From positions 8,502,035 through 8,566,034 of the forward strand of contig NC_059258.1 of the NCBI RefSeq assembly GCF_017591435.1: a stretch of 64,000 bases of DNA, written 5' to 3'. The first letter of the stretch is position 1. Each line of letters begins with the position of its first letter. The DNA comes from Portunus trituberculatus (taxonomy: Eukaryota > Arthropoda > Malacostraca > Decapoda > Portunidae). The notes below the pieces were generated by a model. It made no database searches and was not told where the DNA came from. It saw nothing but the letters and a program-made list of their open reading frames with translations. Shown here one piece after another: positions 33,527 to 46,397 of the stretch. The position numbers and the translations under genes were made by a program.

Positions 33527-34666
33527 CAGTAAGGTCCCGGGTTACGTCGGTCTCGAGTTACGTCAAACTCGCACTTACGTCAGTCCACTATAAGACAATT
33601 TAAGATTTAAAAAATTGAAAATTTATAAATCGTAAGCGCGGGTTTATTGTTATTGTTGGCCGCCAGGCGTCACTAGTGGTTATCCACCACACCGCCCGCC
33701 TCATGCTTGAATACAATAACACTCTACGTACCTCAGTTCCACCACACCGTCGCCCCTGGCAAGAGTGTTCCTACATCTGCGTTTGCTGACTATCTTTGTA
33801 TCTTGCTCAATGGCACCAAAAAAAACTCCTGAGTGATAGCAGTGATGCTAAGAAAAGAAAACCATTACGCTACAAGAAAAAGTGGACATAATTAAAAGAC
33901 ATGAGAAGGAGGCAGCAGCTGTGTGTAAGGGAGTGAAGAAGAAAATGGGAAGCCCGTTACCATGACAACCTTGGGGGGCTCACACACCTATCACAACAAT
34001 AACAACTCCGGAGCCTTCGCCTGGGCCACACGACACTCGCAGCTCACTTGCACCGTCTGCGCTTGTCTGCTGATCCCTATTGCCCTTTCCTATTGCATTT
34101 CCTGCTCCGCTGCCCACGTTTCAACTCCCACCGCACTGCACTACGCTCCCAGCTGTCCACCCTGGGCGTCACAACATTCGACCTGCCCACCCTCCTGGCG
34201 GCCTCAGGCGTCCACCCTCTGGCAACATGCAGTCCTTCGCGTTCGCGGCCCTAATCAACAACAAAAACAAGCTTGTGTTTCATATTCCTACATACTTGTG
34301 AATAATATAACAATATAACCTTTTACTTATATAACGCTTCTACTCCTACCGCACTCCACAAAGTTCCCAGCTGTCCGCCCTGGGCGTCACAACATTCGAC
34401 CTGCCCACCCTCCTGGCGGCCTCAGACCGCCCCTCTCGGCAACCCGCAGTCCTTCGTGTTCGCGGCCCTAATCAATATATTCCTACATAGTTGTAAATAA
34501 TATACCAATATAACAATATAACCTTTTACTTACCTGAATAACCATAAAAAAATATTGGTTGAAAACTCGATAATATGCTTTGAAAGTACAAAACTCGAGT
34601 TACGTACAAAATTGACTTACGTCATGTTTCAGGAACGTAACTCTGACGTAACTCGGGACCTTACTG
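33527..34666 (+). mobile_element. Second Tigger-like element, unit 2
   Basis: Same as the unit 1 copy, with shorter A runs that break the MAPKK frame (about 33811-33830). LINE-derived part at about 33970-34490. Confidence 0.75.
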
Positions 34667-34744
34667 TAAATTTAAATATTCTTGTTTCCATCATAACACT
34701 TCTGGTTCGCAACTTTATCTTCACTCTTTTACTTTGATCAGCAG

Positions 34745-34826
34745 GTCCTTCATGGAGGGACTGGGGGTGATTGAACAGCCACCCATTGCCTGCAACAAAA
34801 CTCTCCAAAGTGTTGGGATGCCAGAG
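34745..34826 (+). CDS. Exon B3 of the repeated cassette
   Basis: Identical to B2 in sequence and splice sites; pairs with the intact exon A2. Confidence 0.5.
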
Positions 34827-35003
34827 GTGAGCTGGAGTGTTGACATTGCTCATACCTAGCTGCTGCTTCTGATCCATACTACTTCCTTCCATCCATCTTT
34901 CCCTTCTTTTTAATGCACTCTTCCACACTCACACACTGTGTGCAGTGATAATGATGTATTACATGGAGTCCTCAGTTTTAAATTTAAAGTTAAAAACACA
35001 CTA

Positions 35004-35815
35004 CAGGTTGAACCTACCAAATCTGGCAACCACCGGACCTTAGACTTGCCGGACCATGGAAAATTCCGAACTATAGGTGGTCCACAAAACACCCTCTGTA
35101 TATTTACCCTGCATTATACAAGTGTAGCTGTAACATTGTTTTGATATATGATAGTTATACATGCAGAAGTATATAGAAAAACACGTAAAATTAAGTTCAG
35201 CATGGAAAATTTTGCCCTCGCCATTATCATCTCGCCGGACACAGGGACGTTACCAGCGCGAAGCTTAAATCACTGTATGAGAGCATTGTTTAAATCACTG
35301 CTTTTACCCTCCTTAAGTGTTCTATGAACCTCCATGTTCTTGCTCTCACACTCACAGTAAAACTTGAGAAGTTGATTCTTCTGTTTTTTTAAAAATTTTT
35401 TTATATCATAGACTGTTGATGAGCCAATGTTGTACTGTTGGCATAGAAACCGCACTGAAACACCTTTATCTAGCTTCCTCAATAGGTCCACTTTCTGTTG
35501 CACTGATATTGTCATTTGTTCGCCCTTTTTGGGGCGTTCACACTAACACTATCACTTCCTGGTCGCTTGGAAGCCATGTTTAGGGGCAAATATTACAGAA
35601 AAAAAATGTTAATGCACCTGGGTGGGTGGTGCTTGCAATGAGCGGCAGCGTGGTTTCTGATCCAAATTTGACCCAGAATGCCCGGGTTCCAAAACACAGT
35701 ACAGCGCCACTGCGTCCTAGCGGTGGTCCGGCAAATCACTCCGGCCAATTCAAAAATTCCGGCAAACAAACATTTTGCTGGATGAAAGAATACCAGATTA
35801 AGGAGGTTCAACCTG
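35004..35815 (-). mobile_element. Tigger/pogo-like element, unit 3
   Basis: 812 bases, TA-flanked; minus-strand helix-turn-helix ORF 35515-35270. Confidence 0.8.
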
Positions 35816-35994
35816 TACTATCACGCATGCATGTCCCTAAAATTTAACATGAAAGACAAAAAAGATTCATCCACATCTCTAGTTTTACATTTTGTTCATC
35901 ACTCACTACCCACATTTTAGGCACAGTGCACACTTCCTGTGTGTCACATTATCCTTGCTAATATAGCCAACTTTCCTGCTATTGTTGTAATTAT

Positions 35995-36355
35995 CCCCTT
36001 CATTACTGCAGCCACTGATCATTGTAAACAAGGCACTCTCCTTCTCCCATACCATATCATCATCTTTACCCATGCATGTGTGCGCCTCACACCCAGACAG
36101 AATCGTCAAGTGCTGAGAGGTTTGCTACACTACTTTCAGTTTCACTGTCTCTTATCTCTTTTTTTCAGGATCATTAATTAAATATTACTCATCTGGAGAG
36201 TGTTCCAGTAAGTGTGTCCTCACTTCACTATCTGTCTTATAATTATGGTAGTGGTCATTACTGCTATTATATCTAATATGAAGCAAACTTATGAGTTTTC
36301 CCAAGGCTGATTAAAGATATTCATGTGTGGACTATGGTAGTAGGGTAAGACTGGG
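35995..36355. mobile_element. piggyBac relic, unit 3
   Basis: As in unit 1; right TTAA at 36356-36359. Confidence 0.65.
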
Positions 36356-36567
36356 TTAAATTGAACATGGTCGTGTAAGAAACAGCATGCATAGTGTCTG
36401 CCCTATCAAGAGTATGTTTTCCAATCATGTTAAAGGAAGAAAATGGGAGATTCCAAGATGGTGGTAGAACATTGATGATGTGAGGATGATATCATTTTTG
36501 CACTAATAATATAGTGTTTTATGATTATCAAACATACTGATTCTCATTAGTGTCTAGTTATAGATCC

Positions 36568-36569
<2 letters not shown>

Positions 36570-36616
<47 letters not shown>
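36570..36616. repeat. (AG)n in unit 3
   Basis: About 47 bases of AG repeats. Confidence 0.95.
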
Positions 36617-36618
<2 letters not shown>

Positions 36619-36986
36619 AATCCCTACTACCTGTGTTGCCTCCTTTTCTTTCCCCACATCAGTCATCCTTTTGTGTCTTTGGAGGAGAGAGCAGGTGAGG
36701 ACAGGGTAGGAGATCACAGTCAATGACCAATTGGTTTAGTTTTACAGAAAAGGTCGACAGACACGTGTCCAAATGTGTAGTGGAAAATAAAGCAAAAATA
36801 TCGTCAATTCAGTTTGGTTGATTCCCTAAATTTTCATGATGAGTGTTTGGAAGAAGCCATCAGGATCGTTATGACTGAACCACTTTATGAAGGGAAGAGA
36901 ACCAGCCAAGCCAGCCGAGGGAAAAAAGGCCCACTTTAGTGGTGGCTCTCTACAAAGAGAAAATGGCAGCCAAAATTAGGGAGCAA

Positions 36987-37740
36987 ATGCCTCAATACCT
37001 CCCGCTTAAAGGAAGAAAAGTCTTAGGAAGTTGGAAATACAGATGCAGGGAATTCCAGAGTTTACCAGTGGAAGGTATGAATGATTGAGAGTACTGGTTA
37101 ACTCTTGCGTTAGAGAGTTGGTCAGAATAGGGATGAGAGGAAGAAGAAAGCCTTGTGCAGGAAGGCTGTAGGAGGAGGGGAGGCATGCAGAAGAGTTAGC
37201 ATGAAAATGGCATTAAAAGATAGAAAGAGATGCAATATTTCGGTGGTGAGAAAGAGGCTGAAGACAGTTAGTCAGAGGAGGGGAGTTGATGAGACGAAAA
37301 GCTTATGATTCCTCCCTATCTAGTAAAAGTGTGTGACTGGAATCCCCACAAACATGCAAAGAATACTCCATACAGGGACGGATAAGGCCCCTATATAGAG
37401 TAAGCAGTTGGAAGGGCGAGAGAAACTGGCAGAGACGCCTCAGAACGTTTAACTTCATAGAACCTGTTTTAGCAAGAGATGAGATGTGAAGTTTCCAGTT
37501 AAGAGTATGACTAAAGGACAGACCGAGGATATTCAGTATGGAAGAGGGAGACAGCTGTGTGTCATTGAAGAAGAGGGGATAGTTGTCTGGAAGGTTGTTT
37601 CAAGTTGATAGATGGAAGAATTGAGTTTTTAGGGCACTGAACACTATTAAATTTTCTCTGCCCCAATCCCAGATCTTAGAAAGATGAAAAGTCAGGCATT
37701 CTGTGGCATCCCTGCGTGATCTATTGACTTCCTGAAGGAA
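36987..37740 (-). mobile_element. LINE 3' fragment, unit 3
   Basis: Same relic as 25190-25960. Confidence 0.7.
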
Positions 37741-38410
37741 AAATTAAACAAAATGATTGCCAATTCATTTTAGCCTATTTCCCTGAACTTTTTGATATGA
37801 TGGTTTGGAAGAAGCAATCAGCAGCGTTATGGCAATCTGACATTTAACGATTGAACTGGACACTGAGTTGTTATTAATATGTTGAAGTGAAATAATAATA
37901 CTGTGAAGTAATTATTGTTCATCTTGTCCAGTTTTATATCTTTGTAAACAAAATCTTTTGTAATAGTGTTAATGTAAGAGTTACGAGATGTATAGTTGTG
38001 AGGATGAAATTAGTGAGAAAAACAGTGTTTAAAAGATCATAGCAGTCTTATGATATAGACAAAGGGTGGAGAAGCATGGCAGTGAGGCATGGAGTTAGGC
38101 AAGAGTCTAGGAGGGAGAGATAACACACGTGATAAAGGGTACACGAGGGTTCAAGGTTAAGCTGTCAGCCTCAACTCTCTGCAATTAAACATTTGTTTCT
38201 TGTCTTTTTCTTGAATTGTCTAAATCTAATTCTTATCAAATTTATGCCCGCTAGGACATAAAAGCATTCATAACATTAAAGATAAATAAAGTGTGACAAA
38301 TTGGGTAACTCTGAAAGACGGGAGATTGTGAGCATGATTCAATCCTTTAGAAATACAATTAGTAAGAAGAAACATTCACATACACCTCCATTGCTTGTTG
38401 TCCTTGGCAG

Positions 38411-38587
38411 GGAGGTGAGAATAACCCACCTGGGTATGAGGCAGTGCTACTTATAGAGGCCTCTCAATGAGCCATGTGCATCACCCCTGCAACCCTCGAC
38501 TCCCAACGGCCACAATCCGTCCAAGCAACTGCCCCAGAACACCACTGCCACCCCAGCTGAGGTCCTCTTATGCACTGAGGCCTCCAG
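38411..38587 (+). CDS. Exon A3 of the repeated cassette (frame-shifted)
   Basis: Good acceptor and donor but the inserted T (gaggcctctcaatg) shared with A1 shifts the frame. Confidence 0.4.
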
Positions 38588-39190
38588 GTACTTATTCCTT
38601 TTCAGACTCTCTCATTCAAGTGTTGTGACCATATTCCAATATACTTATTTAACACATCTTCACTATTTTGAAAGACTTGTTGAGGTTACACCAGTTTTTA
38701 AGGTATTTTTTTCAGGACTAATGACAAATTTACATGATTTTTAGGTTATTAACAGTAGGAATCCCTTAAGAACCTAAGTAATCATCTCTGCAGCTTTTAA
38801 AAATGGCTTTGATTAGAGCAGTGCATTTCTAAATATGAATCTTGATTTACTTAGTAATATCATTTTATGTGTTTGTTGAATGGAAGGAAATTTTAAATGA
38901 AAACTAATGGTGCTGGTGTCAGGCATACATTCTTTTCATTGATGCATTGCTGTGCTTTTAATCACCTTTCTAATACTTCTACTGTGTACTCGTCTTGTAA
39001 TTCTAAGATTTTTGCCTGTTATATTCTGGCGACAAAAGTTGTATAGTAAGTATGAAAAGTTTTTGTATATTTTCTATTGCTTAAGGTTTTTTTTATGGAT
39101 TTTAATTTCATATATATTTAATTATTCTTGTTTCCATCATAACACTTCTGGTTCACAACTTTATCTTCACTCTTTTACTTTGATCAGCAG

Positions 39191-39273
39191 GTGCTTCATG
39201 GAGGGACTGGGGGGTGATTGAACAGCCACCCATTGCCTGCAACAAAACTCTCCAAAGTGTTGGGATGCCAGAG
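39191..39273 (+). CDS. Exon B4 of the repeated cassette (one extra G)
   Basis: Starts gtgcttcatg and has six Gs where B2 has five, which breaks the frame. It pairs with A3 over a 603-base intron. Confidence 0.35.
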
Positions 39274-39450
39274 GTGAGCTGGAGTGTTGACATTGCTCAT
39301 ACCTAGCTGCTGCTTCTGATCCATACTACTTCCTTCCATCCATCTTTCCCTTCTTTTTTAATGCACTCTTCCACACTCACACACTGTGTGCAGTGATAAT
39401 GATGTATTACATGGAGTCCTCAGTTTTAAATTTAAAGTTAAAACACACTA

Positions 39451-40268
39451 CAGGTTGAACCTACCAAATCTGGCAACCACCTGACCTTAGACTTGCCGGA
39501 CCGTGGAAAATTCCGAACTATATGTGGTCCACAAAACACCTTCTGTATACTTACCCTGCATTATACAAGTGTAACTGTAACATTATTTTGATATATGATA
39601 GTTGTACATGCAGAAGTATATAGAAAAACACGTAAAATTAAGTTCAGCATGGAAAATTTTTGCCCTCGCCATTATCATCTCGCTGGACACAGGGACGTTA
39701 CCAGCGCCGAAGCTTAAACCACTGTATGAGAGCATTGTCTAAATCACTGCTTTTACCCTCCTTAAGTTTTCTATGAGCTTCCATGTTGTTCTTGCTCTCA
39801 CACTCACTGTAAAACTTGAGAAGTTGATTCTTCATTTTTTTTTTTTTTATATATCATAGACGGTTGATGTGCCAATGTTGTACTGTTGGCATAGAATCCG
39901 CACTGAAACACTTTTATCTAGCTTCCTCAATAGGTCCACTTTCTGTTGCACTGATATTGTTATATGTTCGCCCTTTTTTTTGGGGGGGTTCACACACAAC
40001 ACAATCACTTCCTGGTCGCTTGGAAGCCATGTTTAGGGGCAAATGTTACAGAAAAAAAATGTTTATGCACCTGGGTGGGTGGTGCTTGCAATGAGCGGCA
40101 GCATGGTCTCTGATCCAAATTTGACCCAGAATGCCCGGGTTCCAAAACACAGTACAGCTCCACTGCGTCCTAGTGGTGGTCCGGCAAATTACTCCGGTCA
40201 ATTCTAAATTTCCGGCACACAAAAATTTTGTCTGATGAAAGAATTCCAGATTAAGGAGGTTAAACCTG
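39451..40268 (-). mobile_element. Tigger/pogo-like element, unit 4
   Basis: 818 bases with diverged ends (right end taaacctg). The helix-turn-helix region is still recognisable on the minus strand near 39990-39850. Confidence 0.75.
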
Positions 40269-40446
40269 TAGTATCAAGCATGCATGTCCCTAAAATTTAA
40301 CATGAAAGACAAAAAGATTCATCCACATCTCTAGTTTTACATTTTGTTCATCACTCATTACCCACATTTTAGGCATAGTGCACACTTCCTGTGTGTCACA
40401 TTATCCTTGCTAATAGAGCCAACTTTCCTGCTATTGTTGTAATTAT

Positions 40447-40807
40447 CCCCTTCATTACTGCAGCCACTCATCATTGTAAACAAGGCATTCTCCTTCTTCC
40501 ATACCATATCATCATCTTTACCCATGCATGTGTGCGCCTCACACCTAGACAGAATCGTCAAGTGCTGAGAGGTTTGCTACACTACTTTCAGTTTCACTGT
40601 CTCTTATCTTTTTTTTTCATGATCATTAATTAAATATTACTCATCTGGAGAGTGTTCCAGTAACTGTGTCCTCACTTCACTATCTGTCTTATAATTATGG
40701 TAGTGGTCATTACTGCTATTATATCTAATAAGAAGCAAACTTATGAGTTTTCTCAAGGCTGATTAAAGATATTCATGTGTGGACTATGGTAGTAGGGTAA
40801 GACTGGG
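40447..40807. mobile_element. piggyBac relic, unit 4
   Basis: As in unit 1; right TTAA at 40808-40811. Confidence 0.6.
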
Positions 40808-41022
40808 TTAAATTGAACACGGTCGTGTAAGAAACAGCATGCATAGTGTCTGCCCTATCAAGAGTTATGTTTTCCAATCAAGTTAAAGGAAGAAAATGGG
40901 AGATTCCAAGATGGTGGTAGAACATTGATGATGTGAGGGATGATATCATTTTTTGCACTAATAATATAGTGTTTTATGATTATCAAACATACTGATTCTC
41001 ATTAGTGCCTAGTCATAAATCC

Positions 41023-41025
<3 letters not shown>

Positions 41026-41073
<48 letters not shown>
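41026..41073. repeat. (AG)n in unit 4
   Basis: About 48 bases of AG repeats. Confidence 0.95.
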
Positions 41074-41075
<2 letters not shown>

Positions 41076-41454
41076 AATCCCTACTACCTGTGTTGCCTCC
41101 TTTTCTTTCCCCCACATCAGTCATCCTTTTGTGTCTTTGGAGGGAGAGAGCAGGTGAGGACAGGGTAGGAGATCACAGTCAATGACCAATTGGATTAGTT
41201 TTACAGAAAAGATCGGCAGACACGTGTCCAAATGTGTAGAGGAAAATAAAGCGAAAATATCCTCAATTCAGTTTGGTTGATTCCCCTAAACTTTTCATAA
41301 TGAGTGTTTGGAAGAAGCCATCAGGATCGTTATGACTGAACCTCTTTATGAAGGGAAGAGAACTAGCCAAGCCAGCCAAGGGGAAAAAAAAGGCCCACTT
41401 TAGTGCTGGCTCTCTACAAAGAGAAAAATGGCAGCCAAAATTAGGGAGCAAATG

Positions 41455-41620
41455 CCTCAATACCTCCGTCTTAAAGGAAGAAAAGTCTTAGGAAGTTGGA
41501 AATACAGATGCAGGGAGTTCCAGAGTTTACCAGTGGAAGGTATGAATGATTGAAAGTACTGGTTAACTCTTGCGTTAGAGAGTTGGACAGAATAGGGACT
41601 AAAGGACAGACCGAGGATAT
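41455..41620 (-). mobile_element. LINE 3' fragment, unit 4, truncated
   Basis: Only the end of the relic (ARVNQYFQSFIPSTGKLWNS) remains before the deletion and the DIRS insertion. Confidence 0.6.
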
Positions 41621-42080
41621 TTACTTCAGCAACCCAACACGCCATTGCTGGAGAGGCTACACATGAGATACGCAATGATCAAGGCACCGGCAGTGACGCT
41701 TTGTTCTCGGTACAGGCAAGACGTGTTTGTCTCGCTGCTGCAGTTTGCCATTATGGGATTGGTTATCCGTTATCTGTTTTTCAGAGCGGGTTGGCACTTA
41801 TTTAATACCTTACTTTATTACTCCGTGATCCCGTTGGAGCGGGAAGAGTGCCTGGTGTTCCTTTCCTGTTATCCATTTGGAGCGGGAGGACCAAGGTGAG
41901 GTTATACACCCTTGTTACCTGTTATCCAAGTTTTGAGCAGGTTGTCATTTATTCATTGACTATTGTTATTTACTTGTGGTCTTGTGGGTGTTGTATTGTG
42001 CCTGTGTTTTTTCCTGTTATCTCTCAGGAGCGAGACATGTGACAGAAGTGTGCTGTTGTGAAGGAGTTTGGTACATCAGT

Positions 42081-43311
42081 ATGTCTTCCTCGGGTGGTTC
42101 TACACCTCCAAGAAGCGGTTCCTCACATTCTCGTGGAAGCCGACTCTATTCGTCCACTAGGCATAAGACGAGGAAGAATATTCAACGGTCTGGGGCCTCT
42201 GCTGGTGAGGATGCCGTTGCAAGTGATCGTGTGTCTAAAATGGACGCCCGACCACCAGTTGCCAGTCTGGAGAAGTTAGCAATACTTCTTTATCCATGAT
42301 TTTGGAGGCTTTGGCTGTACTTCAAGAGGATGTGAATAAACTTAAGAGTGACAGATGTGACAGTGCAAGTGTTGGTAATGGGCCAGCACAGGACTTTGGT
42401 GGTTCTCATGAATTTTCTGCCTCCCATCCCCCTTCTACCTCTGGTGAATTTTCTGGGTTTAGGTCAAAAGAAGTGAGTGCTGAAGAAGGTGAGATTGAAG
42501 ATGAGGTTCCTTCTGGCAGTATTCTGTTACAAGCAGCTAAGGCCTATGTGGCCGTGGATGACTGTTCTGAAGCTATTGAAGAACCGATTGCTGCAATGGT
42601 GAATCACTGGTTTTCTCATGGTTTGAAAGATGAAGACCATAAGGAGATTTTGGCAGATGAGGTTTCTAAACGTCCTAGAAACTGTAAGGCACTTATTCCA
42701 GTCGAGTGCAACACACAAGTGCTGGATGCCCTACCCACTGAGGCAAAGAAAGCTGATTTCAGATTAAAGGAAGTCGGCAAGGATATAACTAAGGCTGCCA
42801 CTATCATTGTTAAATCACTTACTGTTCTGGACAAGTTTACTAATGAGGAGCACAATCAGGTTATTGGTCATGAGGTGGCTATGCTTAATGGGGCCTTGGG
42901 GTTGTTAGGGCATGCTAACTTTAAACTGAATATGAATAGACGGTATTTCCTCAAACGTGAGATAAACCAAAAGTATGCCCACTTATGCACTGATAAGACT
43001 CCTGTGACTGGCTTACTGTTTGGGGATGATCTTACTCAAGCTACCAAACAGATTGAGGAGGCTGAGAGGCTGAAAACAAGTTTACCAACAAGAAGACTTC
43101 CCATTTTGGAGCTCCAGGTCTTGGGAAGATTAGTGGTGGCAAGCAACGTGGTTTCTTTGGGAAGCCAGCTTTCCGGGGTATGTTAACCCAGTTTAAACCG
43201 TACGGTTTACACAAACCTGCCACCAGAGGGGACAGCCGCCCTTCTTATCTCAGAGGGAACTCCTCTTCAAAAAACTCAAGGGGCCGGGGACACTACAATC
43301 CCCGGCAGTAA
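42081..43311 (+). pseudogene. DIRS gag-like protein
   Basis: Starts MSSSGGSTPPRSGSSHSRGS (ATG 42081). A frameshift near 42290 leads into the 296-residue open piece (42296-43186) with LADEVSKRPRNCKALIPVEC and a Leu-rich helical middle. A second shift near 43100 leads to a Gly/Arg-rich basic tail (KISGGKQRGFFGKPAFRG ... RGRGHYNPRQ) ending at TAA 43309. The RPxNxxxLxxPxxN segment and the basic tail are usual in DIRS gag. Confidence 0.65.
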
Positions 43312-43319
43312 TTCAGGTA

Positions 43320-45290
43320 AGGCATGAATTTGAAGCGGGTCAGCTTCACAAGTTTATTGATGAGTGGTGCAAACTTACTAGTGATCCTTTCATTTTGGAC
43401 ATTGTTAAACATTGCCATCTTGAGATCGATGAACAGAACATTACTCATTTATTTTCTGAGGAAGTGGAATACAGATTTAGTGATGAGGAGAAAGTTATTA
43501 TGACTAATGAAATAAATAAATTGTTGAGCTTGAAGGTTATCAAGGAGACTCACAGACAGGTGTGCCAGATTATTTCGCCAGTTTTCTTGAGAGAGAAAAA
43601 AGAGGGTGGCTATAGGATGGTGCTTAATTTGAAGAAACTCAACAAATTCATGAATTACAACCATTTCAAAATGGAAAATTTTGAGCAGGCAATTAGGCTA
43701 ATCAGTTCAGGTGCTTTCATGGCTTCTGTTGATCTGAAGCATGCTTATTATTCAGTCAAAATTGCAGAAGAGCAGCAAAAATATCTTTGTTTTAAATGGG
43801 CAGGGAAGATATACCAATTCACTTGCCTTCCTAATGGTGTTTCTGCAGGCCCTCGTCTTTTCACTAAACTTTTGAAGCCAGTTTTTCTTTTTGAGATTAA
43901 AAGGCTACACCATTACTTCCTTTATAGATGATACTCTTATGTGTAGCAACTCAGTTGAGGATTGTGTTGCTTGTTTGAAGGATACTGTGGAGATTTTGCA
44001 AAATGTTGGGTTTTGTATTAATGTGGAAAAATCAGTTTTGGTGCCTACGAAACGCATAGAATATCTTGGTAACATCATCGATTCTGATGCCATGACTGTC
44101 ACACTCCCTGCTCGTAGAGTGGAGAAGATTGTGGAAAGTTGTTCATCCTTGGCCAGTAGAAATAAGGCAAAGATCAGAGAAGTAGCTCGGGTAGTTGGCA
44201 TGTTGGTGGCTGCCATTCCGGCCGTTGAATTAGGTAAGCTTCATTACAGAATTTTAGAAAGGGCCAAAATTGTTGCATTAAAGGTGGAAAAGGGTAACTT
44301 TGACAAAGTTATGACTATCTCAAAGGAAATGAAAATGGAGCTGAGTTGGTGGATCTCTGAAGTAGGGACACAAGTTAGGAAAATTATTCGGCCTGCTCCT
44401 TCTGTTGAAGTTTTTACTGATGCCTCAGACTTAGGTTGGGGTGGTTGTGTATTAAAGCATTCCACCAATGGTAAATGGACATCAGAAGAAAGCTGCCTAC
44501 ACATTAATGCAAGGGAACTCAAGGCCATCTTGTTTACCCTTCAATCTTTTGCTTACTTGCTTAAAGGCTGCCATGTTAAAGTTATGTGTGATAATACCAC
44601 AGCCATTGCTTATGTTAATGAGATGGGTGGAACTAAATCACTAGTGTGTAACTCTATCTGCATTGATATCTGGAATTGGTGTATTTCCAATGACATCTGG
44701 ATTACTTGTGCACACATACCAGGAAAGAAGAATGTGTTGGCGGATACAGCCTCTCGTAATTTTAATGACAGACATGAATGGAAACTTAATCCAAAGATTT
44801 TTAAGGAGTTGTGTGTAGTTTTGGAACTCCTCCATTGACTTATTTGCTTCTCGCTTAAACAAGCAAATAGATTGTTTTTGCTCGTGGACACCTGATCCAG
44901 AAGCAGAGCATGTGGATGCGTTCACATTAAATTGGGCCAGTTTCGATCTGATTTACCTTTTCCCACCATTTTCTCTTATTACTAGGTGTCTACAGAAAAT
45001 GAGGGAGGAGAGAGCAAAGGGGTGGATTGTTGTTCCAATGTGGACTTCCCAACCTTGGATGGGCCCTCTTCTGCAAATGTTGGTCAAGGCCCCCAGGCTC
45101 ATCACTCAGAAAACGAATGTACTACGACATCCCTCATCAGCGGAAGAACATCCGATTATGACCCACACCCAATTGATGGCATGTCTTTTGTCAGGCAACA
45201 ACTTAGAGGAGAGGTGTATCGTCAGAAGGTACAGAGATTATCATGGCATCGTGGAGACCAGGTACGATGCGACAATATAGACCACACATT
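43320..45290 (+). pseudogene. DIRS pol: reverse transcriptase, RNase H and downstream domain
   Basis: 43395-43931 has the fingers and palm (SPVFLREKKEGGYRMVLNLK, ASVDLKHAYYSV, LPNGVSAGPRLFTK). After a frameshift near 43905, 43891-44838 has the catalytic FIDD box (43921-43932) and RNase H with all four acidic residues (VFTDAS, INARELKAI, MCDNTTAIAYVN, GKKNVLADTAS). After another shift near 44825, 44830-45280 reads SIDLFASRLNKQIDCFCSWT and SFDLIYLFPPFSLITRCLQK with PMWTSQPWM, the DLFAS...FPPFSLI...QPW block that follows RNase H in DIRS elements (a methyltransferase-like region in some). Confidence 0.75.
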
Positions 45291-46170
45291 AACAGATGGT
45301 CATCATTTTGTGATAGATGGAATATCAATCCTCTACTCCCTCTGTAACTAATGTTTTGAATTTTCTTTCGGAGACATTTCATAGAGGGGTGGGGTATGAG
45401 TCCGTTAACACGGCAAGAGGTGCTCTCTCTGCTTTAGGAATTATGTTGGAAGGATGTAGAGCTGGGAATCATCCACTTATCAATAGGTTTATGCGTGGTG
45501 TGTTTAACTTGAGACCCTCTTGCCCTAGGTATGCTGAAACTTGGGATGTGCAGCCAGTATTGCAGAAGCTGAGGTCCATGGGCCCATTACCAGACCTGTC
45601 CTTGAAGTCTTTAACTTTGAAATTGGTGATGCTTATGGCATTGACTCAGGCTGCGAGAGTACAGACCTTACATTTATTATTGTATTCCAATGCTATTGTT
45701 GACAACAATTCTGTATCTCTTTTGTTAGGGGGCAACATTAAGCAGTGCCGTCCTAAGTTTAATGTTAGAATGCTTAAGTTTCATGCTTATTTACCTGATT
45801 CTAGAATTTGTGTTGTGAATACCTTGAAGGAATATCTTAACAGAACGGAGAATCTGAGAAAGAAATTTGGGAAGGATAATGGAAACTCCTCATCAGTTTG
45901 GTGAAGCCACATAAAAGTGTTTCCAAAGATACAGTGTCAAGGTGGATTAAGACTGTCCTTGCCGACTGTGGTATCAATACTAAGAAATTCACGGCTGGAA
46001 GTGTTCGACCAGCCTCTGCTTCCAAGGCCAAAGCCATGGACGTCCCAGTTCCCATTATCTTATCTAAGGCGGGTTGGACTCAGGAGACAACCTTTGCTAA
46101 ACACTATAATAAGGAGATCACTCAGGTTTCAGATTCTTTTCAAGAGGCCATACTGGATTCTGTATTGTAA
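45290..46170 (+). pseudogene. DIRS tyrosine recombinase
   Basis: 45317-45904 has the helical core-binding part and the first catalytic Arg (LTQAARVQTLHLLL). After a frameshift near 45898, 45898-46170 has the rest: KKFTAGSVRPASASKAKAMD and KAGWTQETTFAKHYNKEI. In the family the second box is H-x-x-R. Here the His position is Gly (codon 45997-45999) while the Arg (46006-46008) and the nucleophile Tyr (46105-46107) are kept. The enzyme integrates the circular DIRS DNA; this copy looks inactive. Confidence 0.75.
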
Positions 46171-46397
46171 TGTTAACAGGTTTCTCTATTCATTTGCGTT
46201 GGAACTCAATTGACTTATTTTGATTTTTATACATATACTGTATGTTTTTTGTAAGGGCCATATCTGTGGAAGGAGGAGGATTTTTTCATACAATGAAGTT
46301 TGGATTCATATTTAGTTTGTTTGATTATCAATCACTCACTTGGAGAATGTTAAGTATTGTGTAGTTCTGAGAGTACACCCACATGGCTTCAAAATCT

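Larger units (their letters stand above)
28779..34668. repeat. Tandem unit 2 (5.9 kb)
   Basis: Almost identical to unit 1 except for a tract of about 640 bases around exon A (about 32485-33125), which resembles units 4 and 5 instead. Confidence 0.95.
34669..39114. repeat. Tandem unit 3 (4.4 kb)
   Basis: Nearly identical to units 1 and 2 but without the SINE and the second Tigger element: at 39044-39114 the empty sites are intact (gttgtatagtaagtatg and ttcatatatatttaatta). Confidence 0.95.

Noticed and set aside
41976..42080. Upstream extension of the DIRS gag ORF (MVLWVLYCACVF)
   Set aside because: Hydrophobic leader without support; the ATG at 42081 begins the Ser-rich segment typical of the gag start.
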